The position numbers and the translations under genes are program-made. Source: Serinicoccus hydrothermalis (GTDB lineage: Bacteria > Actinomycetota > Actinomycetes > Actinomycetales > Dermatophilaceae). Taken from it: a stretch of 64,000 bases of DNA. The notes below the pieces were generated by a model. It was given only the letters and a program-made list of their open reading frames with translations. It made no database searches and was not told the DNA's origin. The stretch is from assembly GCF_001685415.1 (NCBI RefSeq), contig NZ_CP014989.1:3224001-3288000 (forward strand), read 5' to 3'. Numbering within the stretch: the first letter of the stretch is position 1; each line of letters opens with the position of its first letter. Positions 26,719 through 37,851 of the stretch are shown piece after piece.

Positions 26719-28305
26719 TCAGAGCCCGCCGGTCGTGGCCTCCGCTGCGCGCTCGGCGATCGTGGCACCTGCGCCCTCGTAGAGGTTGACGACGACGTCG
26801 GCCCCGCGCGCCTCGAGGTCCCCCACCTCGTCGTCGTACTGCGCCACCACCGCGATGACGCCGTCGTAGTCGCTGTCGGTGAGCTGCTGCAGGGCGACCT
26901 TGTTGGCGCCGTGGAAGGGCATCGCGAGCACGACGATCTCGACCTGCCGGGTCGACTCGAGGCGCCCCCAGAAGTCCCCGTCGGCGGCGTCCGCCTCGAC
27001 GATGCTCATCCCCTGCTCCCTCAGCCGCGCCACGCGGCTGGGGAGGTTCTCCACCCCCAGCACGTCCAGCCCGTAGACCTCGGACAGCTCGGTGTAGGCG
27101 CTGCGCCCGATCCGGCCCATGCCCATGATGACCGCGCGGGCGTCACCGAAGGAGATCGGCAGCTCGTGCGGGTGCACGTCGTTCGGCGGGTGCATCGGCA
27201 TCATCGAGCGGGCCCAGCGCAGGATCGCGTCGGACTTCTCGTTGATGAGCGTCGCGGCGACGAAGCTCGTCGCGACCGCCACGGACATGACGACCAGCCA
27301 CTCCTCGTCGAGCAGCGCGCTCGACACCGCCACCGAGGTGACGATGAGCCCGAACTCGGAGTAGTTGCCGAGCAGCACGCCGGCCTTCACCGAGGTGCGC
27401 CGCCGCAGCTTCTGCCGGTCCAGGAGGAAGACGTAGAGCGCGATCTGCGCCGGGAGCAGGAGCAGCAGGATCAGCCCCAGCACCGCAGAGGACGTCGTGG
27501 GCGTCCCGATGAAGCCGATCGAGACGAAGAAGCCGATGAGCAGCAGGTCCTTGAGCAGGAACAGCGAGTGCGACAGGTCGCTGGCGGCCTTGTGCCCGGC
27601 CAGCAGCATGCCGACGACGAGCGCCCCGAGGTCGCCCTTGAGCCCGACCGCGTCGAAGGCGGCATACCCGGGCCCGAGCGCCATGGCCAGGCCGAAGAGA
27701 GCCTGCATCTCGCCGTGCGGGATGCGGTCCCACAGCCATCGGCCGAGCCAGGTCACGGGCACCAGCGCGAGCACGACGGGGATCGCCCAGATGCTGGGGA
27801 TCCGGCCCCCGGACACGGTGAGGAAGATCACCGCCGCCAGGTCCTGCATGACGAGGATGCCGATCGCCACCCGGCCGTAGAAGGACTGCAGCTCGGAATG
27901 CTCCTCCAGCACCTTGACCACGAAGACCGTCGAGGAGAAGGAGAGCGCGAAGCCCACGAGCGCCAGGGTCTGCAGGTCCACGCCGCGCAGCAGCGGGTAG
28001 CCCAGCAGCCCGACGATCCACAGGAACCCGGTCCCGACGGCGACCGACAGCGCCATGTGGCCGACCGTGGTCACCCACACCTCGCGGGAGAGCAGGCTCC
28101 GGACGTTGAGCTTCAGCCCGATGCCGAAGAGCAGGAGGGTGACCCCGAGGTCGGCGATGAAGTCGAGGTAGGGGAGCTCGTCGACGTGCAGCCAGTTGAG
28201 GGCGAAGCCGGCGAGCAGGAAGCCGAGCAGCGCGGGGAGCCGGACGGTCGTCGCGAGCAGCCCGGCGAGGAAGGTGGCGGCGATGAAGATCGCTGCGTCG
28301 CTCAT
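26719..28305 (-). CDS. CPA2-family cation:proton antiporter with TrkA-N domain (KefB-like)
   Basis: This monovalent-cation antiporter has 528 residues. About twelve hydrophobic segments cover residues 1-365, with family motifs GFLLAGFALNWLHV, LLLFGIGLKLNVRSLL and SFSSTVFVVKVLEE. A cytoplasmic TrkA-N/Rossmann domain follows from about residue 390 (VIMGMGRIGRSAY, dinucleotide loop GxGxxG). No TrkA-C domain follows. AGGAG lies 7 bases before the ATG at 28305. It probably exports K+ or takes part in pH and electrophile stress; cation preference cannot be read from the sequence. Confidence 0.87.
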   Translation of the reverse strand: MSDAAIFIAATFLAGLLATTVRLPALLGFLLAGFALNWLHVDELPYLDFIADLGVTLLLFGIGLKLNVRSLLSREVWVTTVGHMALSVAVGTGFLWIVGLLGYPLLRGVDLQTLALVGFALSFSSTVFVVKVLEEHSELQSFYGRVAIGILVMQDLAAVIFLTVSGGRIPSIWAIPVVLALVPVTWLGRWLWDRIPHGEMQALFGLAMALGPGYAAFDAVGLKGDLGALVVGMLLAGHKAASDLSHSLFLLKDLLLIGFFVSIGFIGTPTTSSAVLGLILLLLLPAQIALYVFLLDRQKLRRRTSVKAGVLLGNYSEFGLIVTSVAVSSALLDEEWLVVMSVAVATSFVAATLINEKSDAILRWARSMMPMHPPNDVHPHELPISFGDARAVIMGMGRIGRSAYTELSEVYGLDVLGVENLPSRVARLREQGMSIVEADAADGDFWGRLESTRQVEIVVLAMPFHGANKVALQQLTDSDYDGVIAVVAQYDDEVGDLEARGADVVVNLYEGAGATIAERAAEATTGGL

Positions 28306-28392
28306 GGTGGACTCCTGACGGCGCGGCCCCACGTCTCGTGCGGGCCATCTTTCCACGTCGGGCGCCCGGCAGCCCCGCAGCCGTCCCCCGCG

Positions 28393-29106
28393 TCAGGCGG
28401 GCAGCGCGTCGGGCGCGGTGGCGAGGTCGCCGAAGCGCCGCAGCAGCCGCTCCCACGCCGGGTGCAGCTCGTCCTGCCGGGCGCGCAGCGTGTGCAGCGC
28501 CTCGAGCTCGGCCTCCGGCTCCCTGCCCTCGGCCCAGCCCACGACGAGGTCGGCGTCCACCTCCGGGTGGAACTGCACCCCCCAGGCCCGGGGTCCGAAG
28601 CGGACCGCCTGCACCGTGCCGTCCGGGGCGTGGGCGAGGACCTGGGCGGACTCCGGCAGCCGGGTGATCACGTCGCCGTTCCAGTGCAGCAGCTCGTCGC
28701 CGTCGTCGAGCACCTGCATCAGCGGGTCCACCCGGCCGGCCGGGGTGGGCGACCAGGGCAGCAGCCCCCGCGTGCGCCCACCGGGGTGCGGAGCGACCTC
28801 GCCGCCGAGCGCCACCGTCGCGAGCTGGTGCCCCAGGCAGACGCCGAGGAAGGGGACGCCGCCGACGACGGCGGCGGTGATGAGCGCCCGGGTCGGGAGC
28901 AGCCACCGGTGGTCCCGGTCGTCGGTGGCGGACATGGACCCCCCGAGCACCACCAGGGCGGCGTGCCCGTTGAGCGCGGCGGGGACGGCATACCCCTCGT
29001 GCGCGGGCAGCACCTCGCAGGTGAGCCCGCTGCGCTCCAGCCAGGGCAGCAGGAGGCCCGGAGGGGCCTTGTCCTCGTGCTGGACCACGAGCACCCGTGC
29101 GCTCAT
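28393..29106 (-). CDS. Class I glutamine amidotransferase-like protein
   Basis: This is a stand-alone GATase domain, 237 residues. The nucleophile lies in FLGVCLGHQLA (Cys90) and the His-Glu pair in GVQFHPEVD, so the catalytic triad is complete. The N-terminal MSARVLVVQHEDKAPPGLL pattern is that of the GMP-synthase-like GATase subgroup found alone in actinobacteria; there is no adjacent synthase gene. Members hydrolyse gamma-glutamyl compounds or supply ammonia to an unknown partner. Confidence 0.82.
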   Translation of the reverse strand: MSARVLVVQHEDKAPPGLLLPWLERSGLTCEVLPAHEGYAVPAALNGHAALVVLGGSMSATDDRDHRWLLPTRALITAAVVGGVPFLGVCLGHQLATVALGGEVAPHPGGRTRGLLPWSPTPAGRVDPLMQVLDDGDELLHWNGDVITRLPESAQVLAHAPDGTVQAVRFGPRAWGVQFHPEVDADLVVGWAEGREPEAELEALHTLRARQDELHPAWERLLRRFGDLATAPDALPA

Positions 29107-29135
29107 GGGCCAAGGCTAGACCTTTGAGGGGTGGA

Positions 29136-30338
29136 TCAGCCGCCGGTGTCCGGCATGTCGCGGACCGTGGAGCTCGCTCCCTCGGCCTCGTCCTCCTTCT
29201 TGGCCTTCTGCTTCTCCTCCTGCGCCCAGTAGGGCTCGTCCTGCTCGCCCTGGTCCGGGTCGAAGGTATGCCGCTCGAGTTCGCCGGAGGCGATCTGCTC
29301 GGCCCAGTGGCAGGCGACGCGGTGGCTGCCGGGCACGCCCTCGATCTGCACCTCGCGCAGCTGGGGGCGTTCGTCGTCGCAGCGGGTCTCCTGCCGCCAG
29401 GGGCAGCGGGTGTGGAAGCGGCAGCCGCTGGGCGGGTTGGCGGGGGAGGGCAGGTCGCCCACCAGGAGGATCTGCTCGCGGGAGTCCTCGACCGCGGGGT
29501 CGGGGACGGGCACGGCCGACAGCAGGGCGCGGGTGTAGGGGTGCAGCGGGATGTCGTAGAGGTCCTGCGCGTCTGCCTCCTCGACGAGGGAGCCGAGGTA
29601 CATCACGCCGATCCGGTCGCTGATGTGCCGCACCACGGCGAGGTCGTGCGCGATGACGAGGTAGGTGAGCCCGAACTCCTCCTGCAGGTCGCCGAGCAGG
29701 TTGATGACCTGGGCCTGCACCGAGACGTCCAGCGCGCTGACCGGCTCGTCGGCGACGATGAGCTGGGGGTCGACCGACAGCGCCCGGGCGATGCCGACCC
29801 GCTGCCGCTGCCCGCCGGAGAACTCGTGCGGGTACTTCGAGAGCGCGGCGGAGGGGAGCCCGACAGCGGTGAGCAGCTCGGAGAGCCGCTTGCGGGCCGC
29901 CTTGGAGTCCTTGGCCATGCCGTGGGCGCGCATGCCCTCGAGCAGCAGCTGCTCCACCGTCTGGCGCGGGTCGAGGCTGCCCAGCGGGTCCTGGAAGACC
30001 ATCTGCATGTGCCGTCGGTGGGTGCGCAGCTTCTCGCCCTTGAGGGTGGACAGGTCGGTGCCGTCGAAGTGCACCTCACCCTCGGTGATGGGCTCGAGCT
30101 GCAGCACGGCCCGCCCGAAGGTGGACTTGCCGCACCCGGACTCGCCGACCAGGCCGTAGGTCTCGCCCCGGCGGATCTGCACGTCCATCCCGTCGACGGC
30201 GTAGACGTGGCCCACCGTGCGGTCGAAGATCACGCCCTTCTTGATGGGGAAGTGCACCTTGAGCCCGCGGACGTCGACGAGGAGGTCCTCCTCCGAGCCC
30301 GTCCGCTCCTGCGTCTCCTCGTGCGTGGCGGTGCTCAT
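29136..30338 (-). CDS. dppF: Peptide ABC transporter ATP-binding protein, DppF/OppF type
   Basis: This is the second ATPase of the dipeptide/oligopeptide importer. Walker A is GESGCGKST, signature [15 protein letters not shown] and Walker [13 protein letters not shown]. The oligopeptide-type C-terminal extension with a Cys-containing motif ([16 protein letters not shown]) follows. The last 55 residues are unusually charged (Glu, Asp and Lys) and have no counterpart in standard DppF. It overlaps the DppD gene by ATGA and ends the operon. Confidence 0.9.
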   Translation of the reverse strand: MSTATHEETQERTGSEEDLLVDVRGLKVHFPIKKGVIFDRTVGHVYAVDGMDVQIRRGETYGLVGESGCGKSTFGRAVLQLEPITEGEVHFDGTDLSTLKGEKLRTHRRHMQMVFQDPLGSLDPRQTVEQLLLEGMRAHGMAKDSKAARKRLSELLTAVGLPSAALSKYPHEFSGGQRQRVGIARALSVDPQLIVADEPVSALDVSVQAQVINLLGDLQEEFGLTYLVIAHDLAVVRHISDRIGVMYLGSLVEEADAQDLYDIPLHPYTRALLSAVPVPDPAVEDSREQILLVGDLPSPANPPSGCRFHTRCPWRQETRCDDERPQLREVQIEGVPGSHRVACHWAEQIASGELERHTFDPDQGEQDEPYWAQEEKQKAKKEDEAEGASSTVRDMPDTGG

Positions 30339-31429
30339 GCCCGGTCCTCCTGCGTGCCGTCGCGACGCTCGGCGTCACTGGTCCGGATCTCGTCCAACGG
30401 GTTCTCCTCCAGCGGGTGGTGGCAGCGCAGCAGCCGGTCCGGTCCCAGCCCCTCGCGGTCGGGTTCCAGCTCCGGCGTGGTCGTCCGGCAGGCGCCGACC
30501 TCCGAGGCGCAGCGGGGCGCGAAGGCGCAGCCGCCCTCCCAGGGGATGTTGTCGGCGACCGAGCCGGGCACCGGGTTGAGCCGGCGCCCGCGCTCCTCGG
30601 TGAGCCGGGGGATGGAGGCCAGGAGCCCCCCGGTGTAGGGGTGCCGGGGCCGGGTGAAGAGGTCGTGCCGCTCGGCACGCTCGACGACCTTGCCGCCGTA
30701 GAGCACGTTGACCTGGTCGCAGAGCCCGGCGACGACACCGAGGTCGTGGGTGATCATGATGAGCGCGGTGCCGGACTCGGTCACGAGCTCGCGCAGCAGG
30801 GCCAGGATCTGGGCCTGGATGGTCACGTCGAGCGCGGTCGTCGGCTCGTCCGCGATGAGCAGCCGGGGCTCGCAGGCCAGCGCCATGGCGATGAGCGCGC
30901 GCTGCCGCATGCCGCCGGAGAGCTGGTGCGGGTACTCCTTGAGCCGGCGCGTCGGGTCGGGGATGCCGACCCGGTCGAGGAGCTCGGCGGCCTGCCTGCT
31001 CGCCGGGCCGGCCTTCATGCCCTTGTGCGCCTGGAGGACCTCGCCGACCTGCACGCCCAGCGGCACCACGGGGTTGAGCGAGGACAGCGGGTCCTGGAAG
31101 ATCATCGCCAGCTCGCTGCCGCGACGCTCGCGCAGCTTGTCCTGGCTGAGCTTGAGCAGGTCCTGGCCGTCGAAGACGACCTCGCCGGTGACGGTGTTGC
31201 CCCGGTCGGGCAGCAGGCCCATGATCGCCAGCGAGGTGACCGACTTGCCGCAGCCGGACTCGCCGACGAGGCCGACCGTCTGTCCGGGGCGGACGTCGAA
31301 GCTCACCTGGTCCACGGCGGTGAAGGCGCGGCGGCCCTTGCCGAAGGTCACGGACAGGTCGCGCACGCTCAGGAGCGGCTCCCCGGAGCCGCGGTGGGTC
31401 GTGCTCGAGCTGGTCGCGGTATGCGTCAT
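30335..31429 (-). CDS. dppD: Peptide ABC transporter ATP-binding protein, DppD/OppD type
   Basis: This is the first ATPase of the importer, 364 residues. Walker A is GESGCGKSV, signature [15 protein letters not shown], Walker [13 protein letters not shown], and the C-terminal peptide-transporter motif is [15 protein letters not shown] Ser/Thr-rich N-terminal stretch of about 14 residues precedes the domain. Its start lies 11 bases after the DppC stop. Confidence 0.9.
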   Translation of the reverse strand: MTHTATSSSTTHRGSGEPLLSVRDLSVTFGKGRRAFTAVDQVSFDVRPGQTVGLVGESGCGKSVTSLAIMGLLPDRGNTVTGEVVFDGQDLLKLSQDKLRERRGSELAMIFQDPLSSLNPVVPLGVQVGEVLQAHKGMKAGPASRQAAELLDRVGIPDPTRRLKEYPHQLSGGMRQRALIAMALACEPRLLIADEPTTALDVTIQAQILALLRELVTESGTALIMITHDLGVVAGLCDQVNVLYGGKVVERAERHDLFTRPRHPYTGGLLASIPRLTEERGRRLNPVPGSVADNIPWEGGCAFAPRCASEVGACRTTTPELEPDREGLGPDRLLRCHHPLEENPLDEIRTSDAERRDGTQEDRA

Positions 31430-31440
31430 CGTCAGCCTCC

Positions 31441-32451
31441 TCAGCGGCGGGACTTGGGGTCGAGGGCCTCGCGCAGGGACTCACCCATGAGGGTGAAGCC
31501 CAGGGCGACCACGATGATGCACACGGCCGGGTAGACCGCCACCTCCGGGTAGGAGTTGAAGAAGACCTGCGCCCGCCCGAGCATCTGCCCCCACTCGGGG
31601 ACCGAGTCGTCCTGGCTGCCCAGGCCCAGGAAGGAGAGGGCGGCCGCGTCGATGATGGACACCGCGAGGACGAGGGTGCCCTGGACGATGACCGGCCCGA
31701 GCGAGTTGGGCAGCATGTGCCGGAAGACGATGGCCGCGGGCTTCACCCCGAGCGCCCGGGCGGCGAGCACGTGGTCGCTGTGCCGCTGCGAGATCATCGA
31801 CCCGCGCAGCAGCCGGGCGAAGATCGGCACCTGGATGATGGCGATGGCCGCGATGACGGTCCACTGGCTGGGGCGGGCGAAGAGGGCCGCGATCGAGAAG
31901 GCCATGAGCAGCGAGGGGATCGAGAGCATGACGTCTACGATGCGCATGACGAGGCTGTCCGCCCACCCGCCGATGCCGCCGGCGATGGTGCCCAGCGTCA
32001 TCCCGCCGACGAGCCCGCCGAGCGTGGCCATGACCCCGACGATCAGGGTCTGCCGGGAGCCGACGATCAGTCGGGACAGGGTGTCCCGGCCGGCGTTGTC
32101 GCCGCCGAGCGGGAAGCCCTCCTGCGGCGGGGGGATGGGCGTCGCTGGGCTGACCTGCCCGATGAGCAGGCGCGCCGAGGGGTCGTGCGGGGCGATCCAG
32201 GGGGCGATCGCCGCGATGATGACGAAGACGGTGATGATCGCCAGCCCGACGAGGAAGACCGGGTCGCGGCGCAACCGGCGCCAGGCGCTCTGCCACAGGC
32301 TGACCCCCTCGTCGCTGGACAGGCTGCCGGCCTCGGCGAGCGCGTCGATGCGCTCCTTCTTGCGGTCGCCCAGCGCGGTCAGCGCGGAGCGCCGTGAGGA
32401 GCCCTGCTTGGTGTCGCCGGGCCGGGAGGTGGTGTCGTGCGTGTCGGTCAC
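31441..32451 (-). CDS. dppC: Peptide ABC transporter permease, DppC/OppC type
   Basis: This is a membrane subunit, 336 residues. A cytoplasmic N-terminus of about 70 residues precedes six hydrophobic segments. GDNAGRDTLSRLIVGSRQTL and the EAA-type loop (DHVLAARALGVKPAAIVFRHMLPN) that docks on the ATPases are clear. GAGGAG lies just upstream of the GTG start. It pairs with the DppB subunit. Confidence 0.9.
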   Translation of the reverse strand: MTDTHDTTSRPGDTKQGSSRRSALTALGDRKKERIDALAEAGSLSSDEGVSLWQSAWRRLRRDPVFLVGLAIITVFVIIAAIAPWIAPHDPSARLLIGQVSPATPIPPPQEGFPLGGDNAGRDTLSRLIVGSRQTLIVGVMATLGGLVGGMTLGTIAGGIGGWADSLVMRIVDVMLSIPSLLMAFSIAALFARPSQWTVIAAIAIIQVPIFARLLRGSMISQRHSDHVLAARALGVKPAAIVFRHMLPNSLGPVIVQGTLVLAVSIIDAAALSFLGLGSQDDSVPEWGQMLGRAQVFFNSYPEVAVYPAVCIIVVALGFTLMGESLREALDPKSRR

Positions 32452-32461
32452 GGGAGGCTCC

Positions 32462-33469
32462 TCAGGTCCGCACGCGCGGGTCGATGATGGCGTAGGTCAC
32501 GTCGACGATGAGGTTGACGACGATGTAGATGAGGGCGGCCATCATGATGAGGACCTGCAGCACGGGGTAGTCGCGCAGCTCGAAGCCCAGGGCCAGCGCC
32601 TGCCCGATGCCGGTGAAGGCGAAGACCTTCTCGGTGAGGACGGCTCCGGCGAGCAGGGCGCCGATCTGCAGGCCGATGATGGTGACCACCGGGATGAGCG
32701 CGTTCCGCATGACGTGCCGGAGGCGGATCGTCTGCCGCCGCAGCCCCTTGGCCCGGGCGGTGCGGACGTAGTCCTCGTCCATGACGTCGATGACGGCGGC
32801 CCGGGTGATCCGGAAGATGATCGCGAAGGGGATGGAGCTCAGCGCGATGGCGGGCAGGATGAGGTGCTTGAAGGCGTCCCACGCGGCGTCCCACTCCCGG
32901 GTGAGGAGCCCGTCGAGGACGTAGAAGTTGGTGATGTGCGTGGCGTTGATGGTGACGTCCTGCCGGCCCGAGGGCGGCAGCCAGCCGAGCTGCACGGCGA
33001 AGATGTACTTCAGCACGTAGGCCAGGAAGAAGACCGGCACCGCGACGCCCACGAGCGAGAAGACGATGCTGCCGGTGTCGAAGGCCCCGCCCCGGCGGCG
33101 TGCCGCGAGGTAGCCCAGCGGGAGGGCGAAGACCAGGGCGAGCACCATGGCGAAGATGGCCAGCTCGACGGTGGCCGGGAAGCGCTCGGTGAAGACGTCG
33201 AGCGCCGGCTGCCCGCGGTAGACGCCGTTGGAGATGCCGAAGTCGCCCTGGACCGCGCGCTGCAGGAAGCGCCAGTACTGCACCGGGAGGGGCTGGTCGA
33301 GACCCAGGGCGGCGCGCAGCGCCGCCTGGGACTCCGGGGTGCCGCGCTCGCCGAGGAGCGCGCTCACGACCCCGCCCGGCAGCGACCGCAGCCAGGCGAA
33401 GAGCAGGACGCTCAGCACGAAGAGCGCGAGGACCGCCTGCAGCATCCGGCGGACGATGAATCTGAGCAC
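32462..33469 (-). CDS. dppB: Peptide ABC transporter permease, DppB/OppB type
   Basis: This is a membrane subunit, 335 residues with about six hydrophobic segments. It opens LRFIVRRMLQAVLALFVLSVLLF and contains the EAA loop DYVRTARAKGLRRQTIRLRHVMRNALIPV. The GTG start at 33469 has GGAG about 9 bases upstream. The 152-base gap to the receptor gene contains a long hairpin (33558-33600), which probably lowers expression of the membrane and ATPase genes relative to the receptor. Confidence 0.9.
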   Translation of the reverse strand: MLRFIVRRMLQAVLALFVLSVLLFAWLRSLPGGVVSALLGERGTPESQAALRAALGLDQPLPVQYWRFLQRAVQGDFGISNGVYRGQPALDVFTERFPATVELAIFAMVLALVFALPLGYLAARRRGGAFDTGSIVFSLVGVAVPVFFLAYVLKYIFAVQLGWLPPSGRQDVTINATHITNFYVLDGLLTREWDAAWDAFKHLILPAIALSSIPFAIIFRITRAAVIDVMDEDYVRTARAKGLRRQTIRLRHVMRNALIPVVTIIGLQIGALLAGAVLTEKVFAFTGIGQALALGFELRDYPVLQVLIMMAALIYIVVNLIVDVTYAIIDPRVRT

Positions 33470-33557
33470 GGTGGCTGCTCCGCATCTGTGCGTGCCGTCC
33501 GGCGGACGACGTCGGCCCCTGGGGGGCAGGGGGTGGTCACGGTCGGGTCGAGACTAG

Positions 33558-33600
33558 ACGCGTGGCGGGCCGAACCCCAAGGGCTCGACCCGCCACGCGT
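33558..33600 (-). terminator. Intercistronic hairpin between dppA and dppB
   Basis: ACGCGTGGCGGG (33558-33569) and CCCGCCACGCGT (33589-33600) form a perfect 12-base stem with a 19-base loop. No U-tract follows on the minus strand. It is likely an attenuator or 3'-end protecting hairpin after the abundant receptor mRNA. Confidence 0.65.
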
Positions 33601-33621
33601 GTCATCGCAGGGGTGCCTGGG

Positions 33622-35316
33622 TCACTCGGTGAGGGTGATGGTGGAGAAGTCCTCGGCCGTCAGCGGGCTGGGCACCAGCCCCTCGACGTTCGGACCGACC
33701 ACGATCGCGGGCGGGCTGTGCGACAGCGGCAGGCCGGGCAGCCAGTCCTCGCTCATGATGTTGGCGTTGAGCTCCTGGTAGAGCCCCTCGCGCGTCGCCT
33801 CGTCGGGCTCGGCGTCGGCGGCCTGCAGCTGCTCCTGCAGGTCGTCGTTCCAGTCGTAGGCACTGGTGCCGAACTGGTTGTCGTCGCCGCAGAAGAAGGC
33901 GCAGAGGAAGTTGTCCGCCGAGTTGAGGTCACCGGTCCAGCCCAGGAAGTAGGCCGCGGACCGCGAGCTCGTCACGTCGTCGATGTATCCACCGTTCCAC
34001 GGCTTCGTGACCGGCTCGACGGTGATGCCGGCGGCCTCCCAGTCCGTGCGCACCGCGTCGAAGATGCGCTGGGGGTCCGGCATGTAGGGCCGGGTCACCT
34101 CGGAGGGGTACCACAGCTCGATCGTGAGGTCGGAGGCTCCGGCCTCCTCCAACAGCTCGCGGGCGCGGTCCACGTCGTACTCGTACGGCGCGATGTCGCC
34201 GTTCCAGCCGCTGACCGTGTCCGGCATGAACTGGGTGGCCACCGAGGCGCCCTCCGGGAGCTGGCTCGCGACGAGCTGCTCGCGTTTGATGGCGTGGTAG
34301 AGCGCCTGGCGGATCAGCGGGTCCTCGAGCTGCTCGTCGGCGACCGGGTTCAGCGCGAGGTAGAGCACGTTGAACGGGTCACGGATGAGCACCTGCTGAC
34401 CGGCGTCCTCGAGGGCCTGCCAGTCGACCGGGTTGGGCAGGTCGTAGCCGTTGATGGTGCCGGCCTCCAGCTCCTGCCGGCGGGCGTTCTCGTCCGGGAT
34501 GATGTTGAAGACGAGGTTGGCGACCCCGGCGGTCTCGCCCCAGAAGTCGTCGTTGCGGGCCAGCGTCACGGTGCCGCCGGCGTTGTCGTAGGACTCGAAG
34601 GTGAAGGGGCCGGTCCCGGTCGGGTGCTCCTGGGCATACTCCGGGAAGACCAGCGCGTCGCCCTCGGCCTCGATGCCGTTGGCGTCGTACTCCTCCATCG
34701 CGCTCGGGGACTGGATGCCGTAGGAGGACTGTGAGAGCACCATGGGGAACTTGCCCGTGACCCGGTTGACGGTGACCGTGGCGGTGAGCTCGTCGGTCGC
34801 CTCGCAGGAGTCGTAGAGGCTGTCCTCGCCGAAGCCGAAGTCGTTGCCGTAGTAGTACGCCGCGGCCGGGAGCTGGCCGGTCTCGTTCTGGTCCGCCCAG
34901 CGCTCGAAGTTGGCGCAGACCGCTTCGGCGTCGAAGTCGGTGCCGTCGTGGAAGGTGACGCCGTCCTGAAGCTCGAAGGTCCAGGTGAGGCCGTCCTCGC
35001 TCTCCCAGGAGGTCGCGAGCTCGGGGACGCCCTCGGTGCCGCCGGGCTCGATGCCGATGAGGTTCTGGTAGATCTGCCGGGTCACCCGGAAGGTCTCGCC
35101 GTCGCTGGCGTAGAACGGGTCGAACGTCGCCGGGGCGCCTGCCGCGCCGAAGACGAAGGTCGCGTCGGAGTTGCCGGAACCGGCCTCCTCCGACGATCCG
35201 CCCTGGTCGTCGCCGCCCGCGTCCGAGCCCGAGTCGCGCTCGGACTCGGCGCACGAGCTCAGGACGAGGGCCAGAGCTGCACTGGTCGCGGCGATCGCGA
35301 CCCTGCGGTTCTTCAT
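33622..35316 (-). CDS. dppA: Peptide ABC transporter substrate-binding lipoprotein
   Basis: This is the receptor of the peptide importer, 564 residues of the SBP_bac_5 family. The signal peptide ends in a lipobox (LSSC), followed by an acidic Ser/Gly linker (about 25-50). Family blocks include FDPFYASDGETFRVTRQIYQNL, the LATSWESEDGLTWTFELQDGVTFHDG region and PTGTGPFTFESY. AGGAGG lies 5 bases before the ATG at 35316. It is first in the operon dppA-dppB-dppC-dppD-dppF. Ligand may be di- or oligopeptides or another substrate. Confidence 0.9.
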   Translation of the reverse strand: MKNRRVAIAATSAALALVLSSCAESERDSGSDAGGDDQGGSSEEAGSGNSDATFVFGAAGAPATFDPFYASDGETFRVTRQIYQNLIGIEPGGTEGVPELATSWESEDGLTWTFELQDGVTFHDGTDFDAEAVCANFERWADQNETGQLPAAAYYYGNDFGFGEDSLYDSCEATDELTATVTVNRVTGKFPMVLSQSSYGIQSPSAMEEYDANGIEAEGDALVFPEYAQEHPTGTGPFTFESYDNAGGTVTLARNDDFWGETAGVANLVFNIIPDENARRQELEAGTINGYDLPNPVDWQALEDAGQQVLIRDPFNVLYLALNPVADEQLEDPLIRQALYHAIKREQLVASQLPEGASVATQFMPDTVSGWNGDIAPYEYDVDRARELLEEAGASDLTIELWYPSEVTRPYMPDPQRIFDAVRTDWEAAGITVEPVTKPWNGGYIDDVTSSRSAAYFLGWTGDLNSADNFLCAFFCGDDNQFGTSAYDWNDDLQEQLQAADAEPDEATREGLYQELNANIMSEDWLPGLPLSHSPPAIVVGPNVEGLVPSPLTAEDFSTITLTE

Positions 35317-35401
35317 CGTGCCTCCTACGTCATGGGGGTGTCCCGGGCACGGGACCCGGTCTCAGGGGTGAGGACACCACACCCCGGGCCGGTTGCCAAG
35401 G

Positions 35402-35449
35402 GTGACGGGCGCTTCGTGACGGGACCGTGACCTGCCCCTGCGGTAACCT
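35402..35449. promoter_or_regulatory. Divergent regulatory region of dppA and the Nudix gene
   Basis: CGTGAC occurs at 35415-35420 and 35426-35431, 11 bases apart, giving TCACG half-sites on the minus strand like those at 523 and 62693. TAACCT (35444-35449) is a possible -10 box for the Nudix gene, 20 bases before its ATG. Confidence 0.4.
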
Positions 35450-35469
35450 GCTCCTGCGAGGATGGGGGT

Positions 35470-35874
35470 ATGCCCGTCGTCGCCGCCGTCGCCCTCTGCG
35501 ACGACCTCGACCGTCCCCGACGGGTGCTCGCCGGGCGCCGCAGCGCACCGCCGCGTCTGGCCGGGGGCTGGGAGTTCCCGGGCGGCAAGGTCGAGGAGGG
35601 GGAGGACCCGGCGCACGCCGCGGTGCGGGAGGCCCAGGAGGAGCTCGGGGTGCGGGTGCTCCTGGGCGGGCGGGTCGGCGGGGAGTGGCCGCTGGCGGCA
35701 CCGTGGCAGATGTGGCTGTGGTGGGCGGTGCTCGAGCCGGGCCAGGACGACCCCCGACCGCTGGAGGACCACGACGAGCTGCGCTGGCTGGGCCGGCACG
35801 AGCTGGGGCAGGTGGCGTGGCTGGAGCACGACCTGCCGATCGTCCGTCACCTGGCGACGCTGCTGCACCCCTGA
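35470..35874 (+). CDS. Nudix hydrolase, MutT-like (8-oxo-dGTP diphosphatase type)
   Basis: This is a 134-residue single-domain enzyme. The Nudix box is complete: GGKVEEGEDPAHAAVREAQEELGV, with the REAQEE core that binds Mg. WEFPGGK before it is the MutT-type arrangement, and the N-terminal VVAAVALCDDL and LAGRR segments fit (d)NTP pyrophosphohydrolases that clear oxidised nucleotides. The ATG at 35470 is embedded in GGGGGTATGCC. Confidence 0.85.
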   Translation: MPVVAAVALCDDLDRPRRVLAGRRSAPPRLAGGWEFPGGKVEEGEDPAHAAVREAQEELGVRVLLGGRVGGEWPLAAPWQMWLWWAVLEPGQDDPRPLEDHDELRWLGRHELGQVAWLEHDLPIVRHLATLLHP

Positions 35875-35913
35875 GGCGCCCTCGGACGGTGCGTCCGGCC
35901 CCGCCGGGGGTGA

Positions 35914-35919
35914 GACACT
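35914..35919 (+). promoter_or_regulatory. Possible -10 box of typA
   Basis: GACACT lies 6 bases before the ATG at 35926 and no ribosome binding site is visible, consistent with a leaderless mRNA. The match to TAnnnT is partial. Confidence 0.3.
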
Positions 35920-35925
35920 GGCGGC

Positions 35926-37848
<1,923 letters not shown>

Positions 37849-37851
37849 GCC

